Shown piece by piece: positions 43,453 through 52,896 of a stretch of 64,000 bases of DNA. The notes beneath the pieces are model-generated. The model ran no database searches, was not told the origin of the DNA, and was given only the letters and a program-made list of their open reading frames with translations. The position numbers and the translations under genes were made by a program. The first letter of the stretch is position 1; each line of letters begins with the position of its first letter. The DNA lies in contig NZ_CP138632.1 in assembly GCF_036456085.1 (NCBI RefSeq), positions 1,283,001 to 1,347,000 on the forward strand, given 5' to 3'. The DNA comes from Veillonella parvula (lineage in GTDB: Bacteria > Bacillota > Negativicutes > Veillonellales > Veillonellaceae).

Positions 43453-46400
43453 TTATGCATATTTTTCTTTAAATGCAGCCAGTTGTGCTTCTTCTAAGGA
43501 CAAGCCTTGTTCTTTGAAGCGTTCAATAGCAGCTTGCATTTCTTCGTATGCTACAGGTACAACTTTTGTAAATCTGTTTACAAAGTTATTCCAGTTTTCA
43601 AGGATATGACGGCCTTTAGCAGAATTAGTATGCAATACATGTTGTTCTATCAGTTCTTTAATGCGTTTAAGGTCATCATTATTGGCTGTACGTAATTCTA
43701 CGAGACCTGTATTGACATAGCGTTCATCGCAATCGAGGATGTACGCATAGCCACCGGACATACCTGCTCCAAAGTTACGGCCGATTTTACCGAGTACGAG
43801 CACTTCACCACCAGTCATGTATTCACAGCCATGGTCGCCGACGCCTTCCACAACGGCAGTGATACCGCTGTTACGTACGGCGAAACGTTCACCAGCTACA
43901 CCGTTGATGTAGGATGTACCAGAGGTTGCACCGTAGAAGGCAACATTACCGATAAGGATGTTTTCATCAGCTTCAAAGATGGATTTCTTAGGTGGATATA
44001 CGGTAATGGTACCGCCGGACAAGCCTTTACCGAGGTAATCATTCGCATCACCTTCAAGTTCTAGTGTCATGCCTTTAGGAATGAAAGCACCGAAGGATTG
44101 ACCCGCAGAGCCTTCGAAATTCAACTTGATTGTATTATCTGGCAAGCCGGTTTCACCATAACGACGAGTCACCTCAGAACCAACTAAGGTACCTACAACG
44201 CGGTTGATGTTAGTGATAGCCAATTTAGCGCGAATCGGTTTTTGATCCTCAATAGCAGGACGGCACATACGCAAGAGTTTGGACATATCCAAGGTGCGTT
44301 CCAACTCGTGATCTTGGTCAACCATGTGCATATGGCCTACAGAGGCATCGATATATGGACGGAACAATATACGTTTAAGGTCAACGCGAGACAATTTGAA
44401 GTTATCATCTTGAGATTTTTGACGCACAAGATCGATACGACCAACAAGCTCAGCTACGGAGCGAATACCTAGACGAGCCATGATTTCACGCAATTCACGT
44501 GCGATGAAAATCATCAAGTTTTCAACATATTCAGGCTTACCTGTAAAACGAGCACGCAATTTTTCATCTTGTGTAGCTACACCGTAAGGGCATGTATTAA
44601 GATTACATACACGAGCCATTTTACAGCCTACCGCCACAAGTGGCAATGTGCCAAAGCCAAACAACTCAGCACCAAGCATAGCTGCCACAGCCACATCGAA
44701 ACCAGTCATCAATTTAGAGTCTACTTCTAATTGAACACGGTCACGCAATCTATTGAGCATCAATGTTTGATGAGTTTCAGACAAACCTAATTCCCAAGGC
44801 ACACCAGCGTGTTTAACAGATGTACGACCTGCCGCACCAGTACCACCATCGTATCCAGAAATCAAGATGTTATCTGCTTTTGCTTTCGCAACACCAGCAG
44901 CGATAGTACCAACGCCTGCTTCAGATGTTAATTTAACAGAAATACGCGCATCTTTGTTGACGCATTTCAAATCGTAAATCAACTCAGCCAAGTCTTCGAT
45001 GGAGTAAATATCGTGATGCGGTGGTGGAGAAACGAGCTCTACCCCTGGCGTGGAGTGTCGAGCTTTTGCAATTTCAGGATATACCTTTTTGCCTGGTAAT
45101 TGACCACCTTCGCCTGGTTTTGCGCCTTGAGCACATTTAATTTGCAACTCTTTTGCATTGATCAAATAATTCGCTGTTACCCCGAAACGACCTGATGCAA
45201 TCTGTTTTACTTCGGAGTTCATGCTGTCGCCGTTTGGCAATGATTTGAAACGAGCTACATCTTCACCGCCTTCACCAGAGTTGGATGTAGAGCCTAAACG
45301 ATTCATAGCGATAGCAATGGCTTCATGCGCTTCTTTACTGATGGCACCATAGCTCATAGCGCCCGCTTTAAAGCGTTTTACGATAGACTCTTCCGGTTCA
45401 ACCTCTTCGATAGGAATACCACCGCCTACAGGATAATTCAATTCCATTAAAGAACGCAATGTAACATGGTAATCATTGCGAATCGCTTTGGAGTATTCTT
45501 TATATTTTGCATAATCCTTTTCGATAAGGGATGCTTGTAAAAGATCGATAGTCTTAGGGTTGAAAAGATGCTCTTCCCCATCTTTTACAGGACCATACCA
45601 GCCGCCTGGTTCGAGTACTGTTTCTTCAGATTTGAAAGCACGTTCAAAACGAGCCAAGGCTTCGTGTGCTACACCGCCAAGACCGATACCACCGATGCGA
45701 GTTGGCGTATTTACAAAGAACTTATTAATGAAGTTAGTATTCAAGCCCAAAGCTTCAAAGATTTGTGCACCGTGGTAGGATCGAACTGTGGAAATACCCA
45801 TTTTGGACATAACTTTCATGATGCCACCCACAGCGGCTTTAATATAGTTCTTTTCTGCTTCTTCTGGTGTAATATCTCCAAGACGTTTACGAGCTTGCAA
45901 ATCGCGAACTGTTTCAAGCGCCAAATATGGGTTGATAGCCGTTACGCCATAGCCAATTAATGTACAGAAGTGATGAACCTCACGTGGTTCACCAGACTCA
46001 AGAATGAGGCCGATTTCTGTACGCAACACTTTGTTGATCAAATGATTATGAACAGCTGCTACAGCTAATAATGCTGGAATTGGTGCATGATTTTCATCGA
46101 CACCGCGGTCGGATAAGATCAACACATTTTGATCTGTACGAGCTGCGTCTTCTGCCTTTTCGCATAAATCATTTAGCGCATCGCGCAAGCCTTCAGCACC
46201 CTTAGTAGGATCGAAGAGAATTGGCAAGGTTACGGATTTCATGCGACGACAATCAAGAGCTTTGATGGACGCCAACTCTTGGTTCGTAAGGATTGGTGTG
46301 CGCATAGACAGCGCATAGGTTCCTGCTTTGTTAGGATCTGTTAGATTACCAGAGTTACCAAGCATAACCCGTGTAGATGTAACCATCTCCTCACGGATAG

Positions 46401-48033
46401 AGTCAATAGGAGGATTTGTTACTTGCGCAAACATTTGCTTGAAGTAGCTATATAGCAATTGTGGTTTATCGGACAAGATAGCTAAAGGCGCATCGGCACC
46501 CATGGCACCTACAGGGTCTTTACCATCTTTTGCCATAGGCACAATCATGCGAACAAGGTCTTCTTGAGTATAACCAAAGGCTTGTTGCTCCTTGAACAAA
46601 TCCTCTACCTTTGGAATGGTGCTTTCATCGGCCTGAGTAATTTCAGATAAGTGAATAACGTGTTCTTTTACCCATTCATCGTACGGTAATTCAGTAGCAA
46701 CGCGATGTTTAATTTCTTCATCGGAAATGATGCGTTGTTCATCTGTATCGATGAGAAGCATTTTACCTGGTTCCAAACGGCCTTTAGCACGAATATTTTC
46801 GGCATTTTCGTTGACAACACCAACTTCAGAAGCCATGATAACGCGGTCATCTGTTGTCACATAGTAACGAGCGGGACGCAATCCATTACGATCAAGCACA
46901 CCGCCGATAACGATACCATCGGTAAAGCCCATAGCCGCAGGACCATCCCACGGTTCCATCATAAAGCTATTAAACTCATAGAAATCATGTTTTTCTTGGC
47001 TCATGAGATTATTGCGTTCCCAAGGCTCAGGGATCATCATCATGATCGCATGAGGCAAGGAACGCCCTGTCATGTGCAAGAATTCCAATGTGTTATCAAA
47101 CATAGCAGAGTCAGAACCGCTATCATCTACTACGGGGAATACCTTTTTGATATCTGGGAACAATGGAGATTCCGCTTTACCTTCACGAGCATTGATCCAG
47201 TTTACATTACCGCGAATTGTATTAATTTCACCATTATGAACTAAGAAACGGTTAGGATGTGCCCGAGCCCAACTTGGAAATGTATTCGTACTGAAACGAG
47301 AGTGCACCATTGCCAACGCAGATGTAAAGTCAAGGTCGCTCAAATCAAGGTAGAAGTCGCGCAACTGACCAGGTGTTAGCATCCCTTTATATACGATTGT
47401 TTTGGAGGACAAAGATGCGATATAAAAATCGCTGGATAATTCCTTGCTTAATGGAATGATGCGTTTTTCCGCCAATTTACGGATGATATATAATTTGCGT
47501 TCGAATTCTTTATTATTCGTTACATCGGGGCCTTTACCGATAAGGATTTGAATCATCCAAGGTCGAATCGCCGCTGCCTCTTTACCGACCTTTGTACCAT
47601 CAACCGGTACTTCACGCCAGCCGAGAACAACTTGCCCCTCTTCGCGTACAACCTCTTCGAGAATTCGTTTTTGCTCGTTACGGAGACTTTCATATTTATG
47701 GGCAAATACCATGCCTACGCCATATTCGCCAGCTGCAGGCAGTTGAATACCAAGCACTTCGCACTCACGTTTGAAGAACTCGTGCGGAATTTGTACCAAA
47801 ATACCGGCACCATCTCCTGTGTCCTTGTCAGCACCGGCACCACCACGATGTTCAAGGCGCTCCAAAATGCGCAAACCATCGTCGATAATATCATGGGATT
47901 TTTTCCCCTTAATATTAACAACGAAGCCCATGCCACACGCATCCTTTTCAAATTGGCTGCTATACATGCCATTGGCCTCGAGTCTAGCTTGATCTAGACG
48001 TTGTTGCTCTATTGTGCTTTGCTTCATATCCAT
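43453..48033 (-). CDS. gltB: Glutamate synthase large subunit
   Basis: Makes two glutamates from glutamine and 2-oxoglutarate. The 1526-residue chain has all four domains: an N-terminal glutaminase whose nucleophile is Cys33 (DACGMGF) after a 32-residue propeptide; a central domain; the FMN/synthase barrel (about 860-1230) with the 3Fe-4S cysteines in CKMARVCNLNTCPYGVATQ; and the C-terminal beta-helix with GxxxG repeats (GGTITVYPP, GNVAFYGATSG, GVGDHGCEYMTGGEV). I chose the ATG at 48033 with AAGGAG 8 bases upstream over the GTG at 48042. No gltD (small, NADPH-oxidising subunit) is next to it; the partner gene must be elsewhere, or the enzyme takes electrons from ferredoxin. Confidence 0.95.
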   Translation of the reverse strand: MDMKQSTIEQQRLDQARLEANGMYSSQFEKDACGMGFVVNIKGKKSHDIIDDGLRILERLEHRGGAGADKDTGDGAGILVQIPHEFFKRECEVLGIQLPAAGEYGVGMVFAHKYESLRNEQKRILEEVVREEGQVVLGWREVPVDGTKVGKEAAAIRPWMIQILIGKGPDVTNNKEFERKLYIIRKLAEKRIIPLSKELSSDFYIASLSSKTIVYKGMLTPGQLRDFYLDLSDLDFTSALAMVHSRFSTNTFPSWARAHPNRFLVHNGEINTIRGNVNWINAREGKAESPLFPDIKKVFPVVDDSGSDSAMFDNTLEFLHMTGRSLPHAIMMMIPEPWERNNLMSQEKHDFYEFNSFMMEPWDGPAAMGFTDGIVIGGVLDRNGLRPARYYVTTDDRVIMASEVGVVNENAENIRAKGRLEPGKMLLIDTDEQRIISDEEIKHRVATELPYDEWVKEHVIHLSEITQADESTIPKVEDLFKEQQAFGYTQEDLVRMIVPMAKDGKDPVGAMGADAPLAILSDKPQLLYSYFKQMFAQVTNPPIDSIREEMVTSTRVMLGNSGNLTDPNKAGTYALSMRTPILTNQELASIKALDCRRMKSVTLPILFDPTKGAEGLRDALNDLCEKAEDAARTDQNVLILSDRGVDENHAPIPALLAVAAVHNHLINKVLRTEIGLILESGEPREVHHFCTLIGYGVTAINPYLALETVRDLQARKRLGDITPEEAEKNYIKAAVGGIMKVMSKMGISTVRSYHGAQIFEALGLNTNFINKFFVNTPTRIGGIGLGGVAHEALARFERAFKSEETVLEPGGWYGPVKDGEEHLFNPKTIDLLQASLIEKDYAKYKEYSKAIRNDYHVTLRSLMELNYPVGGGIPIEEVEPEESIVKRFKAGAMSYGAISKEAHEAIAIAMNRLGSTSNSGEGGEDVARFKSLPNGDSMNSEVKQIASGRFGVTANYLINAKELQIKCAQGAKPGEGGQLPGKKVYPEIAKARHSTPGVELVSPPPHHDIYSIEDLAELIYDLKCVNKDARISVKLTSEAGVGTIAAGVAKAKADNILISGYDGGTGAAGRTSVKHAGVPWELGLSETHQTLMLNRLRDRVQLEVDSKLMTGFDVAVAAMLGAELFGFGTLPLVAVGCKMARVCNLNTCPYGVATQDEKLRARFTGKPEYVENLMIFIARELREIMARLGIRSVAELVGRIDLVRQKSQDDNFKLSRVDLKRILFRPYIDASVGHMHMVDQDHELERTLDMSKLLRMCRPAIEDQKPIRAKLAITNINRVVGTLVGSEVTRRYGETGLPDNTIKLNFEGSAGQSFGAFIPKGMTLELEGDANDYLGKGLSGGTITVYPPKKSIFEADENILIGNVAFYGATSGTSYINGVAGERFAVRNSGITAVVEGVGDHGCEYMTGGEVLVLGKIGRNFGAGMSGGYAYILDCDERYVNTGLVELRTANNDDLKRIKELIEQHVLHTNSAKGRHILENWNNFVNRFTKVVPVAYEEMQAAIERFKEQGLSLEEAQLAAFKEKYA

Positions 48034-48351
48034 AACGTGCACTCCTTCATATCACTTGATTATTCCAAGCACTGCGGCATCGTTCCGTTCGGTCTTGGTA
48101 AAAGTATAACTAACAAACTATTTCTCTATAAAATTATCAATTTAATATTCTATAGAATTTTATGTCTATACACAGTATACTCCTGTCCACTGTGAATTGA
48201 AAATATAAAAAAAACATAGTCTATGCTTTTCATGCATAGACTATGAGTTTTTATCACTATTGTTTTTTGTATACAAGGATACAGAAAAAATAAGCATCTC
48301 GTCCGATAGATATGATAGGCTTATTATTTAGAGTAGTAAAATCTACAGTTA
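48034..48351. other. Intergenic region: gltB promoter area and terminator
   Basis: A good terminator on the minus strand, CATAGTCTATGC/GCATAGACTATG (48215-48245) with a U8 tract at 48207-48214, ends the transcript from 49218-50413. Upstream of gltB, the palindrome ATTCTATAGAAT (48147-48158) and the inverted pair CACAGT/ACTGTG (48171-48194) are candidate operator sites. I did not find a convincing consensus promoter. Confidence 0.6.
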
Positions 48352-49218
48352 TTATTCTCGACCAAAATTATCCCCTAATTCACAAATAATCGTTATAGCT
48401 TCGTCCTTACCATACGGCACGAAGGTTAGCTCCGATGCATGTAAACATTGGCGTGTATAGGGCTTATTGCGCATACCATACATAGCATCACCAACAATAG
48501 GATGTCCAATATGTTTCATATGTACGCGAATTTGATGAGTTCTACCAGTCAACAACTTAAAACGTAACAGAGTATTGTCACCTTCATAACCGAGAACGGT
48601 ATATTCCGTTTGAGCCGGCTGACCCAATTCATCGATAACACGGCGATTATCAAATACTGGATCTACCCCAATAGGCGCATCTACCATGCCATCCGCATCA
48701 ATATGACCTTCTACAAGACCTGTATAAATACGGTCGATACGACCTGCTTGTAGCTCATCCGTATAGTATTGTTGTGCTTCCTTTGTTTTACCAAAGAGAA
48801 TGCACCCCGATGTATCTCGGTCGAGGCGGTGCACAGGTCGAACCTTATGAACTACGTTTTTCTTCGCATAATACCCTGCCACATAGTTACTCAATGTACA
48901 AGACTTCGTTTGCCCTGCTGGATGAACGAGCATAAAAGGAGCCTTATTCACAACTAGGGTATGAGCATCTTCATAGAGAACGGTAATCGGCCCCTTTTCT
49001 ACGTCTACTCCATAATCCTTATCTTGTGGTAATTCTAAGGTTAATACATCACCCTTTTTAAGTGCTCGCTGCGAATGAGCCACACGGCTATTAACTTTTA
49101 CCCGTTTCTTGCGAAACATCATTTGGATATCCCGAGCGGATAGGGAAAATCGTTCCTTTACATATTTAGAGACCGTCAACTCTGTCGGTTCTTTCACCGT
49201 ATATGTTTTCCAGCTCAT
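48352..49218 (-). CDS. RluA/RluD-family pseudouridine synthase
   Basis: A 288-residue RNA pseudouridine synthase. An N-terminal S4 domain (about 12-75, with SARDIQMMFRKKRVKVNSR) is followed by the catalytic domain: VVNKAPFMLVHP near 89-100, HRLDRDTSG (130-138) with catalytic Asp133, and TGRTHQIRVHMKHIGHPIVG near 228-247. It is a compact, typical member, useful as a reference for the insertions in the family member at 35405-36523. Its target (23S rRNA or tRNA position) is not determined. It starts one base after the stop of the Eis-type gene, so the two form an operon ending at the 48207-48245 terminator. Confidence 0.88.
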   Translation of the reverse strand: MSWKTYTVKEPTELTVSKYVKERFSLSARDIQMMFRKKRVKVNSRVAHSQRALKKGDVLTLELPQDKDYGVDVEKGPITVLYEDAHTLVVNKAPFMLVHPAGQTKSCTLSNYVAGYYAKKNVVHKVRPVHRLDRDTSGCILFGKTKEAQQYYTDELQAGRIDRIYTGLVEGHIDADGMVDAPIGVDPVFDNRRVIDELGQPAQTEYTVLGYEGDNTLLRFKLLTGRTHQIRVHMKHIGHPIVGDAMYGMRNKPYTRQCLHASELTFVPYGKDEAITIICELGDNFGRE

Positions 49219-49219
49219 A

Positions 49220-50413
49220 TTACCACCACTCGTTAATATACGTTTTTTGTTCAGGATAGAGAATATCGAAATAGTCTAACCATTCTTCGCTTACTGAAAG
49301 TTTCCCTTCAAACGCAAGGTCTCGAGCCGTAAGTGTGCCCATTAATAACTGGCTCAACGCACCGACCTCAATGGTAATATCTGTTTCATCCTCTATCGTA
49401 TCAGAAATCTTTTTAACGGATGGAGTTAATGCACTGCCATATTGTACTTCATAGCGACCTTCGTTCCAACTGCAAAGCCCATCTTTTACAGCAAAGGTCA
49501 TTGTTATAGGCATCATCAATGCCTCTTGATTAACAGGAATTGCTTCAAAAGCAGCTTTTACATCTACAATACGACTCATCATATATGGCATGGTAGCATG
49601 GCCAGTTCTACCATCAGGATAGAAGCGATAATATGTATCGTGAAGGCCTTCATTCCAACGGATAGACGTACCTTGAGAACGGTGATTATAGAAATAATTT
49701 AATAATGCACGTTGTACACGGCGTGTCGTGTAAACCAGCTCAGTAACAGGAATTTCAGGCTGACCTAAACGATACACTGCATAGCCTTCAATGACATAGT
49801 CATCGTTGCGCACTACAGCAATGTTTACGCCTTCTGCAAAGAAGCTGCCTAACAAACGTTTCCATTCCTTTTCGCCACGTTCTGCGTAGCCAGAAAGACG
49901 AGCCGTATATGTTTTATATACTGGATCTAACAAAGTCCATTGATCTACGCTATTTAGTAAGCCAAAGCTCAACGTTTTATCTGTCATAGGGCGCAAGTCT
50001 TCTAGCGACATGGTGTTCACCCATTGATGAGCATAAAGTTCCCAACCATATTGCTGATAGAACGCTGCCTTGGATGGCATCAAAATCGTCATAGCTTGTC
50101 CGCGTTTACGAAGCTCCTCTAGTGCAGAGGTCAATAATGCACCGCCTACTCCACCACGGCGAGCCGCAGGATGTGTTGCTACGCCTACCATATAACTCGT
50201 AGGCAATACGGCCCCACGTATATTAAGATTGTATTGACGCAAATGAACGGTACTCAACAATTGGTCCTGTTCTAGGCCGACCATTGTATTTTCTGGTTCA
50301 TAGCACTTTGTAAAATAATATTGGAAGAATGGATCTTCCTTTGGTTCAAAGCAGTACGCCCATAGATTTTCCACATGAGGCGTATCTTGAACCATCGCAA
50401 TTCTAAATTCCAT
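49220..50413 (-). CDS. Eis-type GNAT acetyltransferase with SCP2-like C-terminus
   Basis: A 397-residue protein of the Eis family: an N-terminal GNAT domain (1-150) with the acetyl-CoA loop HPAARRGGVGGALL near 75-88, a second GNAT-like domain (150-290), and a C-terminal sterol-carrier-like domain (about 295-397). Characterised members acetylate aminoglycosides or protein lysines and form hexamers; the substrate here is unknown. The free C-terminal carboxylate used in catalysis by relatives follows NEWW. Its promoter region carries a run of 8-bp repeats (50494-50541). It is the first gene of an operon with a pseudouridine synthase. Confidence 0.85.
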   Translation of the reverse strand: MEFRIAMVQDTPHVENLWAYCFEPKEDPFFQYYFTKCYEPENTMVGLEQDQLLSTVHLRQYNLNIRGAVLPTSYMVGVATHPAARRGGVGGALLTSALEELRKRGQAMTILMPSKAAFYQQYGWELYAHQWVNTMSLEDLRPMTDKTLSFGLLNSVDQWTLLDPVYKTYTARLSGYAERGEKEWKRLLGSFFAEGVNIAVVRNDDYVIEGYAVYRLGQPEIPVTELVYTTRRVQRALLNYFYNHRSQGTSIRWNEGLHDTYYRFYPDGRTGHATMPYMMSRIVDVKAAFEAIPVNQEALMMPITMTFAVKDGLCSWNEGRYEVQYGSALTPSVKKISDTIEDETDITIEVGALSQLLMGTLTARDLAFEGKLSVSEEWLDYFDILYPEQKTYINEWW

Positions 50414-50493
50414 GTTTATATCCTCGTTATATCATAAGAGCCGTTATCTATCTATTGCGTCACAGCGTATAATATCTAATCTAAGCACATCGC

Positions 50494-50541
50494 ATCGCCA
50501 TATCGCCATATCGCCATATCGCCATATCGCCATATCGCTAT
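50494..50541. repeat. 8-bp tandem repeat (VNTR), six copies
   Basis: ATCGCCAT is repeated five times without change and once as ATCGCTAT. It lies 80 bases upstream of the Eis-type start codon on a promoter-bearing gap, so copy-number change could alter expression. Confidence 0.9.
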
Positions 50542-50592
50542 GATGATACGATAGTTACATTCAAATAGATAGGCTAACAATTCTATTATAAC

Positions 50593-50632
50593 AAAATGAG
50601 CTATGAAGCACATCGACTTCATAGCTCATTTT
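50593..50632. terminator. Bidirectional terminator next to the DUF2156 stop codon
   Basis: AAAATGAGCTATGAAG (50593-50608), eight-base loop, CTTCATAGCTCATTTT (50617-50632): a perfect 16-bp stem immediately past the stop codon of the minus-strand gene. Confidence 0.85.
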
Positions 50633-51550
50633 TTATTTACCACCTGTCGCATTATCTGCTTCGTTAGCATATACTGCGTCATATTTTTCAGCAAAATGAT
50701 CTGGGTTATAAGATTCTTTTGCTTGACGAAGACCAGGCAAGCCCATATCTTCTTCACGGTTAATGAATTCTACATCGCTGAATTCATGACGAATAAATTC
50801 ATTATTGATCGCTTGGTACAAACCACGAATATCTGGATTTGCTTTTTCAATATGAATCAACGCCATTTTATCATTCAACAATTCACCGATACTGAAAGCT
50901 TCCACGCGGCCAAACAATTTAATGGTGCCGCCTTTAAGGCCTAGCACATCCCAGTTATCAAATAATAAATTGATAGCAACCAATTCATCTTCGATACCTT
51001 CTTCATGATGGGTTTCTACCCAAGATGCTGCTGTTTCGCGGCATAATGGAATGATATCTTCTGTAATTGGCACATATTCATAGTTGGAATATTGCATGCG
51101 GAATTGATTTAAATGGTTTTTCTTTTGACGGAACTTCTTACCGGACAAATTGATAAGATCTTCAGACTTATAAATGTATTCGTAGTTATCGCGGTCAGGT
51201 GTGAATGTGTAGCGTCCAGGACATAATTCTTCCATGCGCTCTTTCATGATTTTGCTAATACCTTTGAAGCGGAATGGCAATTTATTTTCCACAAACCATT
51301 CTTTAGCGCGCAATAAACCATCAAGGAACTTTGCATCTTTACCAGCAAATGGAGGCAATAGGAATGGTTCACGCTTACCGCCACCTTGAATGTACAACAC
51401 GCCATTTTCTTCAGCCCAACGAATGCCGTACGCATCTTGCCACATAAATAATGTAGTAAAGCAGTTATCAGATGCTTCATAATGATGTTGTTCAAAATAC
51501 TTATCGATTAATGGTTTATCTCTTAATTCAAAACGTTTAAATTCTAAAAT
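50633..51550 (-). CDS. DUF2156 protein, probably starting at ATT
   Basis: A DUF2156 (phosphatidylglycerol lysyltransferase-like GNAT) protein. The first ATG in frame (51445) begins only at MWQDAYGIRW, yet the frame upstream encodes LEFKRFELRDKP and CFTTLF, the usual N-terminus of this family. No ATG, GTG or TTG occurs between there and an in-frame TAA. The triplet ATT at 51548-51550 lies 7 bases after a perfect AGGAGG (51558-51563), so I call the start there, giving 305 residues. The C-terminal half has the GNAT-like TIKLFGRVEAFSIGELLN and HIEKANPDIRGLYQAINNEF. The substrate is unknown; soluble two-GNAT members are not shown to make lysyl-lipids. It ends at a terminator. Confidence 0.75.
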   Translation of the reverse strand: MLEFKRFELRDKPLIDKYFEQHHYEASDNCFTTLFMWQDAYGIRWAEENGVLYIQGGGKREPFLLPPFAGKDAKFLDGLLRAKEWFVENKLPFRFKGISKIMKERMEELCPGRYTFTPDRDNYEYIYKSEDLINLSGKKFRQKKNHLNQFRMQYSNYEYVPITEDIIPLCRETAASWVETHHEEGIEDELVAINLLFDNWDVLGLKGGTIKLFGRVEAFSIGELLNDKMALIHIEKANPDIRGLYQAINNEFIRHEFSDVEFINREEDMGLPGLRQAKESYNPDHFAEKYDAVYANEADNATGGK

Positions 51551-51557
51551 AATAATC

Positions 51558-51563
51558 CCTCCT
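51558..51563 (-). promoter_or_regulatory. Shine-Dalgarno that decides an ATT start
   Basis: AGGAGG on the minus strand, 7 bases before the ATT at 51548-51550. No other ribosome site serves this gene; the first ATG, 105 bases later, has none. Confidence 0.7.
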
Positions 51564-51669
51564 ATCAGATTCCTCTTCTGAGGTTACCGTCGTTATCGGT
51601 AAAAGTTGAATATAGCCAAATATTCATTAGGCTCTTCATAATACTCTATTGAAGTCACTTAATTTGTAG

Positions 51670-52785
51670 TTATAATTTTACAGATTCCCCTAATTCAAAG
51701 GTACCATCTGTAGTGATAACCTTATCACCTTCGTTTAAGCCAGAAATAATGGCTACGTCATCGCCTTCAGTGATGCCTACCTCAACAACACGTACGTCAA
51801 CGGTATTATTTTCAGTTAACACATATATGTACTTGCCATCTTGGTTTTCACGAACCGCCTTAGTTGGAACGGTCAGCATCTTGGCTTTCACATTAGATTC
51901 AATAACGAGTGTATAGAATTCACCAGCCTTGATTAGGCCTTTCTCATTGTTGAAAGTAGCTTTTACGAGAACACTTGGCACATTTTCAGGCTGAGTAATA
52001 TCTACGTAAGTCAATTCCCCCGGTATTTCTTGGTCCCCCACCTTGAGAAGTACCTTCATACCATTCTTGGCTTCAGATGTACCTAACTTCATAGCCGCAT
52101 CACGGGGAATGCTGAGGGATGCTACCATCGGCGTGGATTGCTGAATCATCATAAATGGACGATCCGTAATCGCCATTTGACGATCTTCGTTATAAATAGA
52201 TGTCACCGTACCTGCTATAGGGGCCACGATTGTAGAAGCTGCCATCTGTGCAGATACTTGAGCAATTTGTGCCTCGATAGCCACCGTATTGACGCCTCCC
52301 CCACCACCAGTTGTGACTGTTGTAGTTTGTGGTTGAGATCGTTCCAAAATACGATCATATTCTTTTTGTGTGATTATGCCTGCTTCGCGCATGCGTTGAG
52401 CCTGTTCCAATTGAGTACTATCTATAGATGCTGCAGTCGTAGTCGTCACAGCTGTGGCATATGATTGTGATTGGGCTTGTGCTAATTGTCCTTGCAAGGA
52501 TGCTAGCTGTTGTTGTAAAGCCGATGTATCTACAGTTGCCACAGTTTGACCTTGCTGTACTTGGTCGCCTACTTTCACAGCATACACGACCTGCCCCGTC
52601 AAGGTCGGCGTTATCGTCGCCTTATTAAGGGCCGTTACATTGGCATCATTATGAATCTGCAACGGCATATCCTTGTACGTTACCTCTGCGACGGATACGG
52701 TTTTCGTACCACATCCCGCAATAGCGAGTGTCATAATCATAACACCAAGGATAGCAATTACAGAGCAGAAACGATTTATTTGCAT
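51670..52785 (-). CDS. Efflux RND transporter periplasmic adaptor lipoprotein
   Basis: A 371-residue membrane-fusion protein. A lipoprotein signal peptide ends at the lipobox LAIAGC with Cys25, so the protein is anchored in a membrane facing the periplasm. The lipoyl-like half motifs (VGDQVQQGQTVATVD near 65-79 and the matching TIVAPIAGTVTSIYN near 190) flank a helical hairpin of about 100 residues rich in Gln, Ala and Ser. The beta-barrel and membrane-proximal parts follow. I chose the ATG at 52785 with AGGAAG upstream over 52818. The pump (AcrB-like or MacB-like) and outer-membrane channel it would serve are not in this window, which makes it an orphan here. Confidence 0.85.
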   Translation of the reverse strand: MQINRFCSVIAILGVMIMTLAIAGCGTKTVSVAEVTYKDMPLQIHNDANVTALNKATITPTLTGQVVYAVKVGDQVQQGQTVATVDTSALQQQLASLQGQLAQAQSQSYATAVTTTTAASIDSTQLEQAQRMREAGIITQKEYDRILERSQPQTTTVTTGGGGGVNTVAIEAQIAQVSAQMAASTIVAPIAGTVTSIYNEDRQMAITDRPFMMIQQSTPMVASLSIPRDAAMKLGTSEAKNGMKVLLKVGDQEIPGELTYVDITQPENVPSVLVKATFNNEKGLIKAGEFYTLVIESNVKAKMLTVPTKAVRENQDGKYIYVLTENNTVDVRVVEVGITEGDDVAIISGLNEGDKVITTDGTFELGESVKL

Positions 52786-52896
52786 TCTGTCACTTCCTAT
52801 CATATTGATTTTTATCAATACCTTAGTATATCATAAAATCAGTTAGAATTGTATGAAAGCTAATTCCTTTAATTTATGGATATAACGGAGGTTCTC

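Noticed and set aside
47548-47997. 149-codon plus-strand frame opposite gltB
   Set aside because: It lies wholly antisense to a strongly conserved part of gltB and has no family features.
51244-51495. 83-codon frame overlapping the start of the DUF2156 gene
   Set aside because: It is out of frame with the DUF2156 protein and its sequence lacks family features; the in-frame ATT start explains the region.
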